This document shows, piece after piece, positions 1-9,608 of a stretch of DNA of 64,000 nucleotides. The first letter of the stretch is position 1. Every line of letters starts with the position of its first letter. Below the pieces are notes generated by a model. It was not told the origin of the DNA. It made no database searches and worked only from the letters and a program-made list of their open reading frames with translations. Position numbers and translations under genes: made by a program. The DNA comes from Arthrobacter sp. StoSoilB19 (GTDB lineage Bacteria; Actinomycetota; Actinomycetes; Actinomycetales; Micrococcaceae): positions 744,001-808,000 of the forward strand of contig NZ_AP024650.1 of the NCBI RefSeq assembly GCF_019977275.1, written 5' to 3'.

Positions 1-115
1 TTGTCGGGGCGGCCCTGAAGGTAGCTGACCAGGTTCGGCGGCCGGTAGGGGACGCCGGAGCGCCCCCTTCACGTTCAATCCTGCGGACACCGGCTTGGCC
101 TCCGCGCCGCGCTCG

Positions 116-2092
116 TCAGCCGACGTGAATGCCTGGCCTTGCCGCCTGGTCGGGTTCAATCTCGCGGAGGATCTCCCGCACCAGCGGCGGGGTGTCACCC
201 TGCCCGAGGAAAAGATAACGCATCAGGTGCGCCACCGGGCTTCCCTCGGACCACTCGAAATAGCACTGCGGTTTCACGCCGGTGGAGTTCCGCATCGCCA
301 GCAGGACCGCCGCGATGGCATTTGGCACGGCCGGGGACTTCACCCTAAGCACCCGGTAGTCCTCGACTTCAAGACCTTCGACCCGGAGCGTGTGCGTGAA
401 GTCCGACGGGTCGGAGATCTCGACCTCGAGAAAGATAACGTCGGCTGGGCCCGGAACCGGGTTCAGCCCCCGCTGTTCGTACTCCTTCTCGGCGTACTCA
501 GCCTTGTCACCGCTTTGCTTCTTGTTGGCGATGATGTGCAGCTCGCCGTCGAAGGCAATCGAGTCTGTGATGAACTGGCGGGCGGCCTCATCGAATTCAA
601 TGGTGTCCACGCGCAGTTCGGTGGAGCGGGTGACCCGCGAGATGAGCGAGACCGCGATGATCCCGGCGATGAAGAACGCCGAGATGACGATCCCGTCCGG
701 TTTTTCGAGGACGTTGTCGCCCAGGGCGTACAGCAGGATCAGGGTCAGGATGCCGAAGCCGACGGCCCCGGCCCTGCTCCGGCGCCGGAGGGCCGAGACC
801 GTGACGGCGACCGCCCCGGAGACCATCATGGCCAGGATCCCGGTGGCGTACGCGCCGGCCTGAGCGTTCACGTCAGCGCGGAACGCGATGGTGATGCCGA
901 TGCTCAGGACGGTGTAGACCAACACCACGGGGCGGACCGCGCGGGCCCATTCCGGTGCCATTCCGTAGGCGGGCAGGTACCGCGGCACGATGTTGATCAG
1001 CCCTGCCATGGCGGACGCGCCGGCGAACCAGAGGATCAGGGCGCTGGAGATGTCGTAGACGGTACCGAACCCGGCTCCGAACAGGTCGTGGGCGAGGAAC
1101 GCGAGGGCGCGTCCGTTGGCCTGTCCACCCTCCTCGAATTCCTTGGCGGGGATCATGACCGTAGTGATGAAGCTGGTGGACATGAGGTAGACGCTCATGA
1201 TGAGGGCGGCCGTGGTGAGCAGCTTGCGGGTGTTTTTGACCCGGGAGGCCATCGCTTCCTCGGGTGTGCGTCCCGTGGCCTTGATCAGCGGCATCATGGA
1301 GACGCCGGTTTCGAAGCCGGACAGGCCCAGGACCAGCAGCGGGAAGGCGATGATGGCAGGGCTGACCAGCCCGATCGGGCCGCCGCCGCTGGAGAACAGC
1401 CGGTCGGTCCAGCCGCTGACCAGCGACGGATCCGCGGCCAGGTGGAGGAACCCAGCCACCACAACGGCGGCATTGAGGAGCAGGTAGATGGCCACCAGGG
1501 GGATCGCCACACCTACAGCTTCGTTGAAGCCGAGCAGGAACACCCCGCCGAGGATCAGAAGCAGAATCACGGTGATGATGACGGCGCTGCCCTTGAGGGC
1601 CTCGGGGATGAGCGGGTTCTCGAGCAGGTGGACGGTCGCGTCAGCGCCGGAGAGGGTGATCGTGATGATCCAGGAGGTTGCGACGAAGCCCAGGAGCAGC
1701 AGGACGAAGAACTTGCCGCGCCAGAACGGCAGCAGCTTCTCCAACATTGCCACCGATCCTTGCCCGTGGGGGCTTTCCTGCGCGACCCTGCGGTACATGG
1801 GAAGCATCCCCAGCAACGTCAGGGCCACAATCAGCAACGTGGCCAGTGGGGAGAGGGCGCCGGCAGCCAGGGCGGCGATGCCTGGCAGGTAGGACAAGGT
1901 GGAGAAGTAGTCGACTCCGGTCAGGCACATGACCTTCCACCAGGCGTTGGGTTTATGGTCTTCCTTGGCCTCCGGGCCGGCGGGGGCCACCTGGTTGGCG
2001 AGCAGCCAGCGGACCAGGGGAGCCTGGTCCAGGCTTGAGTCCTGCTTCAGGGAGACCTGGGCCGGAACCGGGTGGTCAGAAGGGGGTGTCAT
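116..2092 (-). CDS. APC superfamily permease with C-terminal cytoplasmic domain
   Basis: A 658-residue integral membrane protein, probably a cation-coupled amino-acid or ion importer. A short soluble N-terminus is followed at about residue 52 by [18 protein letters not shown], the unwound first-helix region typical of APC carriers, and then about a dozen hydrophobic segments to about residue 500. The last 150 residues are soluble and charged, an arrangement also known in KimA-type potassium importers, so the substrate could be K+ rather than an amino acid. It starts at ATG 2092 and stands alone on the minus strand. The class is clear; the substrate is not shown by the sequence. Confidence 0.85.
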   Translation of the reverse strand: MTPPSDHPVPAQVSLKQDSSLDQAPLVRWLLANQVAPAGPEAKEDHKPNAWWKVMCLTGVDYFSTLSYLPGIAALAAGALSPLATLLIVALTLLGMLPMYRRVAQESPHGQGSVAMLEKLLPFWRGKFFVLLLLGFVATSWIITITLSGADATVHLLENPLIPEALKGSAVIITVILLLILGGVFLLGFNEAVGVAIPLVAIYLLLNAAVVVAGFLHLAADPSLVSGWTDRLFSSGGGPIGLVSPAIIAFPLLVLGLSGFETGVSMMPLIKATGRTPEEAMASRVKNTRKLLTTAALIMSVYLMSTSFITTVMIPAKEFEEGGQANGRALAFLAHDLFGAGFGTVYDISSALILWFAGASAMAGLINIVPRYLPAYGMAPEWARAVRPVVLVYTVLSIGITIAFRADVNAQAGAYATGILAMMVSGAVAVTVSALRRRSRAGAVGFGILTLILLYALGDNVLEKPDGIVISAFFIAGIIAVSLISRVTRSTELRVDTIEFDEAARQFITDSIAFDGELHIIANKKQSGDKAEYAEKEYEQRGLNPVPGPADVIFLEVEISDPSDFTHTLRVEGLEVEDYRVLRVKSPAVPNAIAAVLLAMRNSTGVKPQCYFEWSEGSPVAHLMRYLFLGQGDTPPLVREILREIEPDQAARPGIHVG

Positions 2093-2536
2093 TGAGGACT
2101 TTCTATTGATGACCAGGGTGGTCGGCGACGAATCGAAGCGCCCGAACGGGCCAATTCTAGTCCGGTTCCGTACGTGGAACTGGGGTTACGGGGCGTCCAT
2201 TGGGCCTGTCCCACAGCGGCGGCGGCTGGTCCGGGACGGGTTGCGCAGTGTCGGTGATTGGCCCGCCGACCATGAGCAGATGGTCAGGTGTGGAGTTCGC
2301 GCCAAAGTCGCTGCAGCAGTTTTCGGGGAACGCCCCCGGTTCGTGCGAAGTAGGCGTAGAACGGCGCGTTGTGGTGGTTTCAGCGGCAGCTCGCTCCCGT
2401 CAATAGCCCTGGCGGACTGACGTCGAGGGCCTGCTTGGCGCACGTTCCGGGCGGCCAGCACTGTCTTTGGATCGTGGCCGGGAGGGGTTCCCATCATGTG
2501 CCCTGCCCTCCGGCAGTACTACCCGCTTAACCAGCG
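2093..2536. other. Gene-free stretch upstream of the permease
   Basis: About 440 bases between the permease start and the terminator of the tRNA-Thr gene. Short open frames on both strands here have no recognisable product, no good ribosome-binding site and atypical composition. It presumably contains the permease promoter, but I cannot point to clear -35/-10 boxes. Confidence 0.5.
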
Positions 2537-2579
2537 AAAAACCCCGGAAACCCCTGAAAACAGGGGCTGTCCGGGGTTT
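2537..2579 (-). terminator. Rho-independent terminator of tRNA-Thr(CGT)
   Basis: AAACCCCGG (2539-2547) pairs with CCGGGGTTT (2571-2579), and an inner CCCCTG/CAGGGG pair extends the hairpin. On the minus strand the stem ends in a T run (A run at 2537-2541 on plus), directly downstream of the tRNA. Confidence 0.8.
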
Positions 2580-2585
2580 ATCCCG

Positions 2586-2658
2586 AGCTTCCTATCAGAA
2601 TCGAACTGATGACCTTTTCATTACGAGTGAAACGCTCTACCGACTGAGCTAAGGAAGC
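2586..2658 (-). tRNA. tRNA-Thr, anticodon CGT
   Basis: The minus strand folds as a full cloverleaf. The acceptor arm GCTTCCT (5' end at 2658) pairs with AGGAAGC (2587-2593). The D-arm has TTAGCTCAG..GGTAGAGC, the anticodon loop CTCGTAA gives anticodon CGT (reads ACG), and the T-arm contains GTTCGATTC. No CCA is encoded. A terminator follows immediately. Confidence 0.95.
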
Positions 2659-2763
2659 ACCGCACCAAATCCCCCGGACGAACCGGGCGCTTCATGCAAG
2701 AGTCAACTGTAATAGAGTCCCGCCGCCCCGGTCAAAATGGCCGGCGTGACGCTGCTGCGAACC

Positions 2764-4329
2764 TCAGCACACCGTATTGTCGGCCGGCAGCTTGCCGCTG
2801 ACCAGATAGTTGTCCACGGAATCCTCCAGGCAGCTGTTGGCCCGGCCGTACGCGGTGTGTCCTTCACCCTTCCAGGTCAGCAGGGAGGCGTTCCCCAGCT
2901 GCTTGCGCAGTGATGCTGCCCATTCAACGGGGGTTGCAGGGTCGCCGGTGGTGCCGATGACCACGATGGGGGAGTCGCCGCTGTACTCCACCGCCGCCGG
3001 CGTGCGGACGTTTTTGTACGGCCAGTCTGCGCAGATGGTTCCGCCGTAGGCAAAGAAGTAGCCCAAGGTGGGTGAATCCTGTTCCAGCCGCTTTTCCTCC
3101 GCCCGCATGCCCGCGGCGTCCGAAACCATGGGGTAGTCCAGGCAGTTGACCGCATTGAAAGCGAGCGCCGAATTGGACGTATAGGAGCCGTCGGGGGCCC
3201 GGTCGGCACCGATATCGGCAAGCCGGAGCATGAGGCTGACGTCCCCGGAAACGGCGGCCTCCAGCGCTTGGGTGAGGGCCGGCCAGCTTTGGTCGTTGTA
3301 AAGCGGGGTGATCAGGCCGCTGACGAACTGGGTTGCATTGACCAGCCGCCCGTCCTTGGCCGTGCGGGGTGTCTGCCGTATGGAGTCAATGAGGTCCCGG
3401 ATCTGCTGAACGCCGGAGTCGACATCACCGCCCAGGGGGCACTTGGTCTGCTTCTGGCAGCTGGCCACGTAGCTGTGGAGCGCCTTTTCGAAGGCCCGGG
3501 CCTGGCCGCTGGTCAGGTCCTCATTGCTGATTGACGGATCGAGGGCGCCATCGAGGACCATCCGGCCTACGTTGTCCGGGAAAAGCGAGGCGTAGGTGGA
3601 GCCCAGGAACGTGCCGTAGGAGTACCCCAGGTAGTTCAGCTTGGAGTCGTTCACAACCGCGCGGAGCACGTCCAGGTCCTTCGCGGCGCTGACGGTGTCA
3701 ATGTGGCCCAGGACGGGGCCTGTTTGTGACGCGCACTGGGTAGCGATTGCCTTGCTGTCAGCCAGTGCCGCCGCCAGCCCGGCATCGGTTTCGTACGCGT
3801 AGATCTTGGCCCGGGCGGCGTCGCGTTCGGCGTCCGTGGCACAGGTGACCGGAGCGGAGCGCTTCACGCCACGCGGATCGAAGCCCACGAGGTCGTAGGC
3901 GTTGCGGACAGCCGCTGAAAAGTGGGTTCCGGCAGCGTCTTTGACAAAGTCGTAACCGGAGGCGCCCGGGCCGCCGGGATTGACCAGGAGGCTGCCGGTC
4001 TTCTTACCGGTGCTGGGTGCCCGGAGCGCTGCGATCTGGATGGTGTCGCCGCCGGGATTGGCGTAATCCATGGGCACGTTCACCTTGGCGCACTGGAATT
4101 CCCCTTCGCAGGGCTCCCACACGATTTGCTGCGAGTAGAACTTTTCCAGCCCTGCGGGAGCAGACGCCACGATGGAGGGGTCAGCCTTGGCCGTGGCAGC
4201 TTCCGGCGGGTTCTTGTCGCCACCAAGGAGGCTGCAGGAGGCCAGGACAACGGCCACGGCCATTGCTGCGGCGGCGCGGACAGCGACCGTCAGGGACCTG
4301 TGGCGTGCGGGCAGGGGGCGGGCAGTCAT
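2764..4329 (-). CDS. Exported alpha/beta-hydrolase, tripeptidyl-aminopeptidase (S33) family lipoprotein
   Basis: A 521-residue serine hydrolase that probably removes N-terminal tripeptides outside the cell. The N-terminus has a basic start, a hydrophobic stretch and a lipobox-like VLASC near residue 32, so it is likely a lipoprotein. The oxyanion region LLVNPGGPGASG lies at about 115. The nucleophile is Ser237 in GYSYG. The C-terminal TAP-like region has GTTGDPATPVEWA and a catalytic-type GEGHTAYG. This matches the Streptomyces SlpD/Tap type in length and order. Its ATG overlaps the holB stop by 4 bases, so it is translated from the tmk-holB transcript. Physiological substrates are unknown. 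Confidence 0.88.
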   Translation of the reverse strand: MTARPLPARHRSLTVAVRAAAAMAVAVVLASCSLLGGDKNPPEAATAKADPSIVASAPAGLEKFYSQQIVWEPCEGEFQCAKVNVPMDYANPGGDTIQIAALRAPSTGKKTGSLLVNPGGPGASGYDFVKDAAGTHFSAAVRNAYDLVGFDPRGVKRSAPVTCATDAERDAARAKIYAYETDAGLAAALADSKAIATQCASQTGPVLGHIDTVSAAKDLDVLRAVVNDSKLNYLGYSYGTFLGSTYASLFPDNVGRMVLDGALDPSISNEDLTSGQARAFEKALHSYVASCQKQTKCPLGGDVDSGVQQIRDLIDSIRQTPRTAKDGRLVNATQFVSGLITPLYNDQSWPALTQALEAAVSGDVSLMLRLADIGADRAPDGSYTSNSALAFNAVNCLDYPMVSDAAGMRAEEKRLEQDSPTLGYFFAYGGTICADWPYKNVRTPAAVEYSGDSPIVVIGTTGDPATPVEWAASLRKQLGNASLLTWKGEGHTAYGRANSCLEDSVDNYLVSGKLPADNTVC

Positions 4330-5489
4330 CGGGTCTCCTTGGAGGGCTGTATCAGGCTGGCAGCCATGGACTCAATGGTCAGCAGCGGGGCAACGTTGGT
4401 GGTGGTGATGCGTTCACGGGCTTTGTTAATGGCGTCCATGCGGGCCAGCGTGGCTTCCGGCGTGGAGCGGGCTGCGAACTCTTCCAGCTCACTCCTCAGC
4501 TCAACGTTGACCAACTCCACGGCGTTCCCAAGCTGGATGATCAGGACGTCGCGGTAGAAGGACAATAAATCCGTCAGGGTCCGGTCCAGGGAGTCCGTGA
4601 TGGATCTCTTGGCCCGCCGCTTCTGGTCGTCTTCGAGCTGTTTCAGCTGGCTGCGCATGGCCGGGGGGAGGGCGCCGGTTTCCGGTGCTCCCAGCGTCGC
4701 CAGCAGTGCGGCCTTCTCTGCTGCATCGCGTTCCTCGTTGGAGCTGTTGGCCTCCGCAGTGGCGATCTTGACCAGCTTGTCCGCCATCATGACCGCCGCT
4801 GTTACGCCGCGCAGCCCCAGCGGGAAGCGGACAGTCTCCAGGCGGCGTTCCCTTGCCGCCGGATCCCTGGCCAGCCTCCGGGCGATGCCCACATGGCTTT
4901 GGGCAGCGCGGGCGGCCTGCTCCGCAAGGGCAGGGTCCACGCCGTCGCGCCGGACCAGCAGCGCTGCCACGTCCGACGCGGGCGGCAGCCGCAGGGCAAC
5001 GCTTCGGCAGCGGGACCGGATGGTCACCAGGACATCGGCCGGGGACGGCGCGCAGAGCATCCACACGGTCCGCGGCGTGGGTTCCTCGATGGCCTTGAGC
5101 AGCACGTTGGTGGTCCGCTCGGCCATGCGGTCGGCGTCCTCCACCACGATGATCCGCCACCGCCCGGACGACGGCCGGTTGCCGGCGGTTGCCACCAGTT
5201 CGCGGGCCTCGTCAATAGTGATGGTGACCTTCTCTGTGCGCACGAAGGTCACGTCCGAATGCGTTTCACCCAGGATCGTGTGGCAGGCCTGGCACTGTCC
5301 GCAGCCACGCTGGCCCACGTCCTCCTGGTCGCAGTTCAGTGCGGCCGCGAACGCCTTGGCGGCATTGGAGCGGCCGGACCCCGGCGGACCGGTGAACAGC
5401 CAGGCGTGCGTCAGGCTTTCGCCGCCGGCGGCTTGGCGCAGTTGTTCGACGACGGCGGGCTGGCCCTGGAGGTCATCCCAGACGGTCAT
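4326..5489 (-). CDS. holB: DNA polymerase III subunit delta'
   Basis: A 387-residue clamp-loader subunit. The N-terminal AAA+ domain has the degenerate P-loop GPPGSGRS (residues 34-41) in which the usual lysine is arginine, as expected for delta', which does not hydrolyse ATP. A zinc module follows with four cysteines spaced C-x9-C-x2-C-x2-C from about residue 54. IIVEDADRM and the sensor-1 stretch RTVWMLCAPSP are present. The C-terminal half is the collar domain. It overlaps tmk by 4 bases upstream and the hydrolase by 4 bases downstream, the usual actinobacterial tmk-holB pair. Confidence 0.93.
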   Translation of the reverse strand: MTVWDDLQGQPAVVEQLRQAAGGESLTHAWLFTGPPGSGRSNAAKAFAAALNCDQEDVGQRGCGQCQACHTILGETHSDVTFVRTEKVTITIDEARELVATAGNRPSSGRWRIIVVEDADRMAERTTNVLLKAIEEPTPRTVWMLCAPSPADVLVTIRSRCRSVALRLPPASDVAALLVRRDGVDPALAEQAARAAQSHVGIARRLARDPAARERRLETVRFPLGLRGVTAAVMMADKLVKIATAEANSSNEERDAAEKAALLATLGAPETGALPPAMRSQLKQLEDDQKRRAKRSITDSLDRTLTDLLSFYRDVLIIQLGNAVELVNVELRSELEEFAARSTPEATLARMDAINKARERITTTNVAPLLTIESMAASLIQPSKETR

Positions 5490-6160
5490 GAGTCACCGCC
5501 GTCCGTGGCTGCTGCGGCGGCAGGAACGGCAAGGAGGGTTTCCACCCGGGCGAGGATCTGAGCGGCAAGGTCTTCCACCGGGAGGTGGGCCGGGAGGACC
5601 AGGTACGACTCCGGGCGGTCCGCAGCAAGGCTAAGGAAGGCCTCCCGGATCCGGGTATGGAACTCGTCAGCCTCGGATTCCAGGCGGTCTTCCGCTGCCT
5701 GGCCGGCAGTTCGGCGGCGGCGGCCAAGTTGGGGGTCAACGTCCAAAAGGACTGTGAGGTGGGGCTGGAGGCCCGATGTGGCCCACTCATTGAGGGAACG
5801 CACCGCGTCCAGGCCCAGGTTGCGGCCGGCACCCTGGTAGGCCACCGAGGAGTCGATGTACCGGTCCGTCAGGACGATTTCACCGCGGCCAAGTGCCGGG
5901 CGGATTACTTGGGTGGCGTGCGCGGCCCGGGAAGCCGCAAATATGAGGGCCTCGGTGTGCGCGTCGATGTCGCCATTGCCGTGGTCCAGCACAAGCGACC
6001 GCAGCTTCTCGCCAACCGGGGTGCCGCCGGGCTCCCGGGTGCGCAGCACGGTGTAGCCCAGGGACTCCAATGCTGCCGCAAGCCGGCCGGCCTGGGTGGA
6101 CTTGCCTGCACCATCGCCACCCTCGAACGCGATGAATACGCCGGCCCTCTGTTTGTTCAC
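5486..6160 (-). CDS. tmk: Thymidylate kinase
   Basis: A 224-residue enzyme that phosphorylates dTMP to dTDP with ATP. The P-loop is FEGGDGAGKST (residues 12-22), the TMP-binding DRY motif lies in LTDRYIDSSVAYQGAGR near residue 100, and TREPGG near residue 40 is the other signature. The start is GTG 6160 (VNKQRAG), placing the P-loop at the usual distance from the N-terminus. It is first gene of a minus-strand operon with holB and the exported hydrolase, joined by 4-base overlaps. Confidence 0.94.
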   Translation of the reverse strand: MNKQRAGVFIAFEGGDGAGKSTQAGRLAAALESLGYTVLRTREPGGTPVGEKLRSLVLDHGNGDIDAHTEALIFAASRAAHATQVIRPALGRGEIVLTDRYIDSSVAYQGAGRNLGLDAVRSLNEWATSGLQPHLTVLLDVDPQLGRRRRTAGQAAEDRLESEADEFHTRIREAFLSLAADRPESYLVLPAHLPVEDLAAQILARVETLLAVPAAAAATDGGDS

Positions 6161-6295
6161 TTCTCAAGCCTACCGAGGGGTACCGACTTTTCCCGATCCG
6201 TAGCTACCTCGAAGGCGGCAGTCCGGTGAACGGCAGCCGTCCACAAAACGACACCGCTTTCCGGCGGATCCGGCAGGAACAGTACGCTTTTCACC

Positions 6296-7486
6296 ATGAG
6301 TCTTTCCGAGCACCAGGCCGCTTCCCTTTCACCCGAGACCGTGGTGGTGGCGGCCGGGCGTCCGCCGCGGGAAAGGGACCAGCCGGTCAATCCTCCCATC
6401 ACGCTTTCCTCCACCTACTTCGGTACCGGTCCGCTGGGTGACGGCGACCGGGGTTATGGCCGCTATTCCAACCCCACCTGGGATCCCTTTGAGGAGGCCC
6501 TCGGCCAGCTTGAAGGAGCTGCCCTTCCCGGACTGCTCTACGCGTCGGGGCTGGCGGCGGTCAGTTCCGCGCTGTCCCTGATCCCTGCCGGCGGCGTGCT
6601 GGTCATGCCCAACCACAGCTACTCCGGCTCCCTGGTGATGGCGACGGAACTTGCCCAAAAAGGATTCATCGAACTCCGGACCGTGGACATTGCCGACACG
6701 GACGCCGTCAAGGATGCCCTGGCACCGCAAGGCCCGTCGGCGAAAGCCGCGGCCATGCTGTGGCTGGAAAGCCCCACCAACCCCATGCTCGGAATAGCGG
6801 ACATGCCGGCCGTCGCTGAGGCCGCCCATGCAGCCGGGGCAATCGTCGTCACTGACAACACCTTTTCCACGCCACTGGTGCAGCAGCCCCTGCAGCTCGG
6901 ATCCGACGTCGTCCTCCACTCGGTGACCAAGTACCTCGCCGGGCACTCCGACGTCGTCCTTGGCGCCCTGGTTACTTCCAATCCGGACATCCGGTCGTCG
7001 CTGCTCCACCACCGCATCATCCACGGCGCCATCGCGGGTCCCTTCGAAGCGTGGCTCGCACTGCGGGGTCTGCGGACCCTCGCGCTGCGCGTGGAACGGT
7101 CGCAGGAGTCGGCAATGATCCTGGCGGAACGCCTCGCCGCCCACCCCGCCATTGATTCCATCCGGTTCCCCGGGCTCGATTCCGACCCCGGCCATGCCCG
7201 CGCCAAGGAACAAATGCAGGGCTTTGGCTCCATTATCTGTGTCCAGGTGGCACCCACGGCGGGCCTGGGCGGCGCCGACGCCGCGGACAAGCTGGTGCAG
7301 GCGTTGGAGCTTTGGCTGCCGGCCACCTCCCTGGGCGGGGTCGAATCCCTGATCGAACGGCGGCGCCGGCACTCGGCGGAACCCGCCAGCGTCCCCGAAA
7401 ACCTGGTTCGGCTGAGCGTCGGGGTGGAAAATGTTGAGGACCTGTGGGCTGACCTGAAGCAGGCGCTGGACACGCTGGAGGGCTAG
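6296..7486 (+). CDS. Cys/Met metabolism PLP-dependent enzyme (cystathionine gamma-synthase/lyase-like)
   Basis: A 396-residue fold-type I PLP enzyme for transsulfuration or homoserine sulfhydrylation chemistry. Features in order: the substrate-site RYSNPTWDPFEEAL (about 56-69), the PLP phosphate-binding ASGLAAVSSAL (about 83), ESPTNPMLG and VVTDNTFSTP (Asp that contacts the pyridine nitrogen), and the Schiff-base lysine K212 in SVTKYLAGHSD. The family is certain. Whether it acts as gamma-synthase, gamma-lyase or sulfhydrylase cannot be settled from sequence alone. It is divergent from tmk, with about 135 bp between them. Confidence 0.88.
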   Translation: MSLSEHQAASLSPETVVVAAGRPPRERDQPVNPPITLSSTYFGTGPLGDGDRGYGRYSNPTWDPFEEALGQLEGAALPGLLYASGLAAVSSALSLIPAGGVLVMPNHSYSGSLVMATELAQKGFIELRTVDIADTDAVKDALAPQGPSAKAAAMLWLESPTNPMLGIADMPAVAEAAHAAGAIVVTDNTFSTPLVQQPLQLGSDVVLHSVTKYLAGHSDVVLGALVTSNPDIRSSLLHHRIIHGAIAGPFEAWLALRGLRTLALRVERSQESAMILAERLAAHPAIDSIRFPGLDSDPGHARAKEQMQGFGSIICVQVAPTAGLGGADAADKLVQALELWLPATSLGGVESLIERRRRHSAEPASVPENLVRLSVGVENVEDLWADLKQALDTLEG

Positions 7487-7495
7487 GCTGGGCTT

Positions 7496-7849
7496 GTGGA
7501 CGGTCGAATAATTATCGCGTACGTAGAGCAGGCAGTGTTCTTTATCCTTGGCCTGGTGGCCCTGGGGCTTGAACTGTGGGCGTTCGTGGACTGTGCCAGG
7601 CACCGGGCCAACGCCTTCGAAGCCACGGGCAAGCGGACCAAGACGTTCTGGCTTGCCCTCACCGGCGGTGCGTTGCTGGTGGGCATCATTTCGCTGTTCG
7701 GCGCCGGTGGCGGCATTGTCAGCACCCTTGGCCTCTTCGGGCTCGCCGCCGTGGTGGCAGCCTCCGTCTACCTGGCCGACGTCCGTCCCGCAGTGAAGGA
7801 CGCAGGCCGCGGCGGCAGCCGCAACATGGGCCCCTACGGCCCCTGGTAA
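7496..7849 (+). CDS. DUF2516 family small membrane protein
   Basis: A 117-residue protein starting at GTG 7496, ten bases after the PLP enzyme stop, so probably cotranscribed. It has three predicted membrane segments (about residues 6-29, 47-65 and 70-88) and a short glycine/arginine-rich tail ending NMGPYGPW. The pattern matches DUF2516, common in actinobacteria and without known function. Its 3' end overlaps the convergent methyltransferase gene by 16 bases. Confidence 0.75.
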   Translation: MDGRIIIAYVEQAVFFILGLVALGLELWAFVDCARHRANAFEATGKRTKTFWLALTGGALLVGIISLFGAGGGIVSTLGLFGLAAVVAASVYLADVRPAVKDAGRGGSRNMGPYGPW

Positions 7850-8667
7850 CCAGGTTCCACGGCCGCCCAGTCCACCGTCAGCTCGCCCAGCCGCCACCTG
7901 GCCGGCCCGTCCTGCACCGGCCACCCGGCCTCGCGCAGGCCCCGGCACATGCCGACCCAGCGCTGCCTGTTGCCGAACGAGGCGAGCGGCGCGCTCCCAA
8001 GCCATGCGCGGTCCATCGCCTGCATGAAGGCATGAACAGGTTCGCCAGGGACGTTGCGGTGGATCAAGGCCTTGGGAAGCCGCTCGGCCACGTCCGAAGG
8101 CAGGTCGAAGCTCCCGAAACGGACCGAGATGCTCAGCGACAGCGGACGGACCCGGTCGAGGGTCACCCACGCCACGCGCCGCCCGATCTCGTCGCACGTG
8201 CCGTCCACGAATATGCCGCCCGGCGACAACCTGCCCTGCACCAGCTGCCAGATGCCCCGGACATCAGCTTCCTCGTACTGCCGCAGGACATTGAAGGCGC
8301 GGACCAGGACAGGATGGCCGGGAACGGGCAGCTCGAAGCCGCCCAGGTGGAAGGTCAGCCCGGGCCGCTGCAGCGGAAGCGCAGCGCGGACGCGCTCCGG
8401 TTCGATCTCGATCCCGCAGACCCGCACGTCCGGCCGGACAGCGGCGAGCCTTTCATGGAGTTCGACGGCGGTGGCTGGTGTTGCGCCGTAGCCCAGGTCA
8501 ATGACGAGCGGGTCAGCCGCCGACCGCAGGCGCCAGGCCTGAGGTCCGGCCAGCCAGCGGTCCACCCGGCGCATCCGGTTGGGGTTGGTGGTGCCGCGGG
8601 TGACGTTGCCCACCGGACGGCCCTGCCGGGCGGCCGATGTCCTGCCGGATAGTTGCGGGGAGTTCAC
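7834..8667 (-). CDS. Class I SAM-dependent methyltransferase-like protein
   Basis: About 277 residues. Motif I is [20 protein letters not shown], unusually with YGA rather than the common GxG, and motif II is [24 protein letters not shown] and [13 protein letters not shown] follow at the usual spacing. I chose GTG 8667 because AAAAGG lies 8 bases upstream; an in-frame GTG at 8688 would add 7 residues. The target is unknown. The gene is conserved in Arthrobacter relatives beside the phosphoglycerate mutase gene. It converges on, and overlaps, the DUF2516 gene. Confidence 0.7.
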   Translation of the reverse strand: MNSPQLSGRTSAARQGRPVGNVTRGTTNPNRMRRVDRWLAGPQAWRLRSAADPLVIDLGYGATPATAVELHERLAAVRPDVRVCGIEIEPERVRAALPLQRPGLTFHLGGFELPVPGHPVLVRAFNVLRQYEEADVRGIWQLVQGRLSPGGIFVDGTCDEIGRRVAWVTLDRVRPLSLSISVRFGSFDLPSDVAERLPKALIHRNVPGEPVHAFMQAMDRAWLGSAPLASFGNRQRWVGMCRGLREAGWPVQDGPARWRLGELTVDWAAVEPGYQGP

Positions 8668-8786
8668 CCGTTCAGCCTTTTGAACCACCGCACAACCCTA
8701 TCCCTGGCCCTGGCGGAAGCGGGCCCACCGCGGCCTGGCTTGTAACGCTGGGCGGGCGGCAACACTGCTCGGCTAGGATGAAAATC

Positions 8787-9533
8787 ATGACTTACAAGCT
8801 GATTCTGCTGCGCCACGGCCACAGCGAATGGAACGCAAAGAACCTGTTCACCGGCTGGGTGGACGTTGACCTGAACGACCAGGGCCGCGCGGAAGCAGCG
8901 CGCGGCGGTGAGCTGCTGGTGGAGAACAACATCCTTCCGGACGTGCTCTACACCTCCCTGCTGAAGCGGGCCATCAACACCGCGAACATCGCCCTGGACA
9001 AGGCCGACCGCGGCTGGATTCCGGTCAAGCGCGACTGGCGCCTGAACGAACGCCACTACGGCGCGCTGCAGGGCAAGGACAAGGCGCAGACCCTCGCCGA
9101 ATACGGCGAAGAGCAGTTCATGGAATGGCGCCGTTCCTACGACACCCCGCCGCCGCCCCTCGACGACAACTCCGAGTTCTCCCAGGCGCACGACCCCCGT
9201 TACGCGGGACTCGGCGATGCCCTGCCGCGCACCGAGTGCCTTAAGGATGTCCTGGTGCGGCTCCTGCCCTACTGGGAATCGGACATCAAGGAGGACCTCA
9301 AGGCAGGCAAGACGGTCCTGGTGACCGCACACGGCAACTCGCTGCGTGCCCTGGTCAAGCACCTCGACGGCATCAGCGACGAAGCCATCGCCGGCCTGAA
9401 CATCCCCACCGGCATCCCGCTGGTGTACGAACTGGACGAGGACTTCAAGCCGGTCAAGCCCGGCGGAACGTACCTGGACCCCGAAGCTGCCGAAGAAGCC
9501 ATCCTGGCAGTGGCAAACCAGGGCAAGAAATAG
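8787..9533 (+). CDS. gpmA: 2,3-bisphosphoglycerate-dependent phosphoglycerate mutase
   Basis: A 248-residue glycolytic enzyme interconverting 3- and 2-phosphoglycerate. The phospho-histidine motif [10 protein letters not shown] starts at residue 6, [10 protein letters not shown] is the family loop near residue 116, and the second catalytic histidine lies in [15 protein letters not shown] near residue 184. The ATG at 8787 gives the standard [11 protein letters not shown] start; the in-frame ATG at 8778 adds only three residues. The frame is open further upstream, but that part is not family-like. It ends at a strong bidirectional terminator shared with phoU. Confidence 0.95.
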   Translation: MTYKLILLRHGHSEWNAKNLFTGWVDVDLNDQGRAEAARGGELLVENNILPDVLYTSLLKRAINTANIALDKADRGWIPVKRDWRLNERHYGALQGKDKAQTLAEYGEEQFMEWRRSYDTPPPPLDDNSEFSQAHDPRYAGLGDALPRTECLKDVLVRLLPYWESDIKEDLKAGKTVLVTAHGNSLRALVKHLDGISDEAIAGLNIPTGIPLVYELDEDFKPVKPGGTYLDPEAAEEAILAVANQGKK

Positions 9534-9550
9534 GACATTAAACCCGTTCG

Positions 9551-9587
9551 ACGGCGGGCCGGTCACCTCAGGTGACCGGCCCGCCGT
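9551..9587. terminator. Bidirectional terminator between gpmA and phoU
   Basis: Perfect 17-bp inverted repeat: ACGGCGGGCCGGTCACC (9551-9567), a 3-base loop, and GGTGACCGGCCCGCCGT (9571-9587). It lies between two convergent genes, 18 bases after gpmA and 22 bases from the phoU stop. There is no long T run. Confidence 0.75.
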
Positions 9588-9608
9588 CGTCCTCCGGCAG
9601 CTTGGGTG

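Noticed and set aside
95-2038. A 647-codon plus-strand frame opposite the permease
   Set aside because: Its Asp/Gly/Gln/His-rich translation is a mirror of the hydrophobic permease codons and has no family resemblance.
2186-2497. Possible 103-codon minus-strand gene between the permease and tRNA-Thr
   Set aside because: Arg/Pro-rich translation, no ribosome-binding site and no family resemblance.
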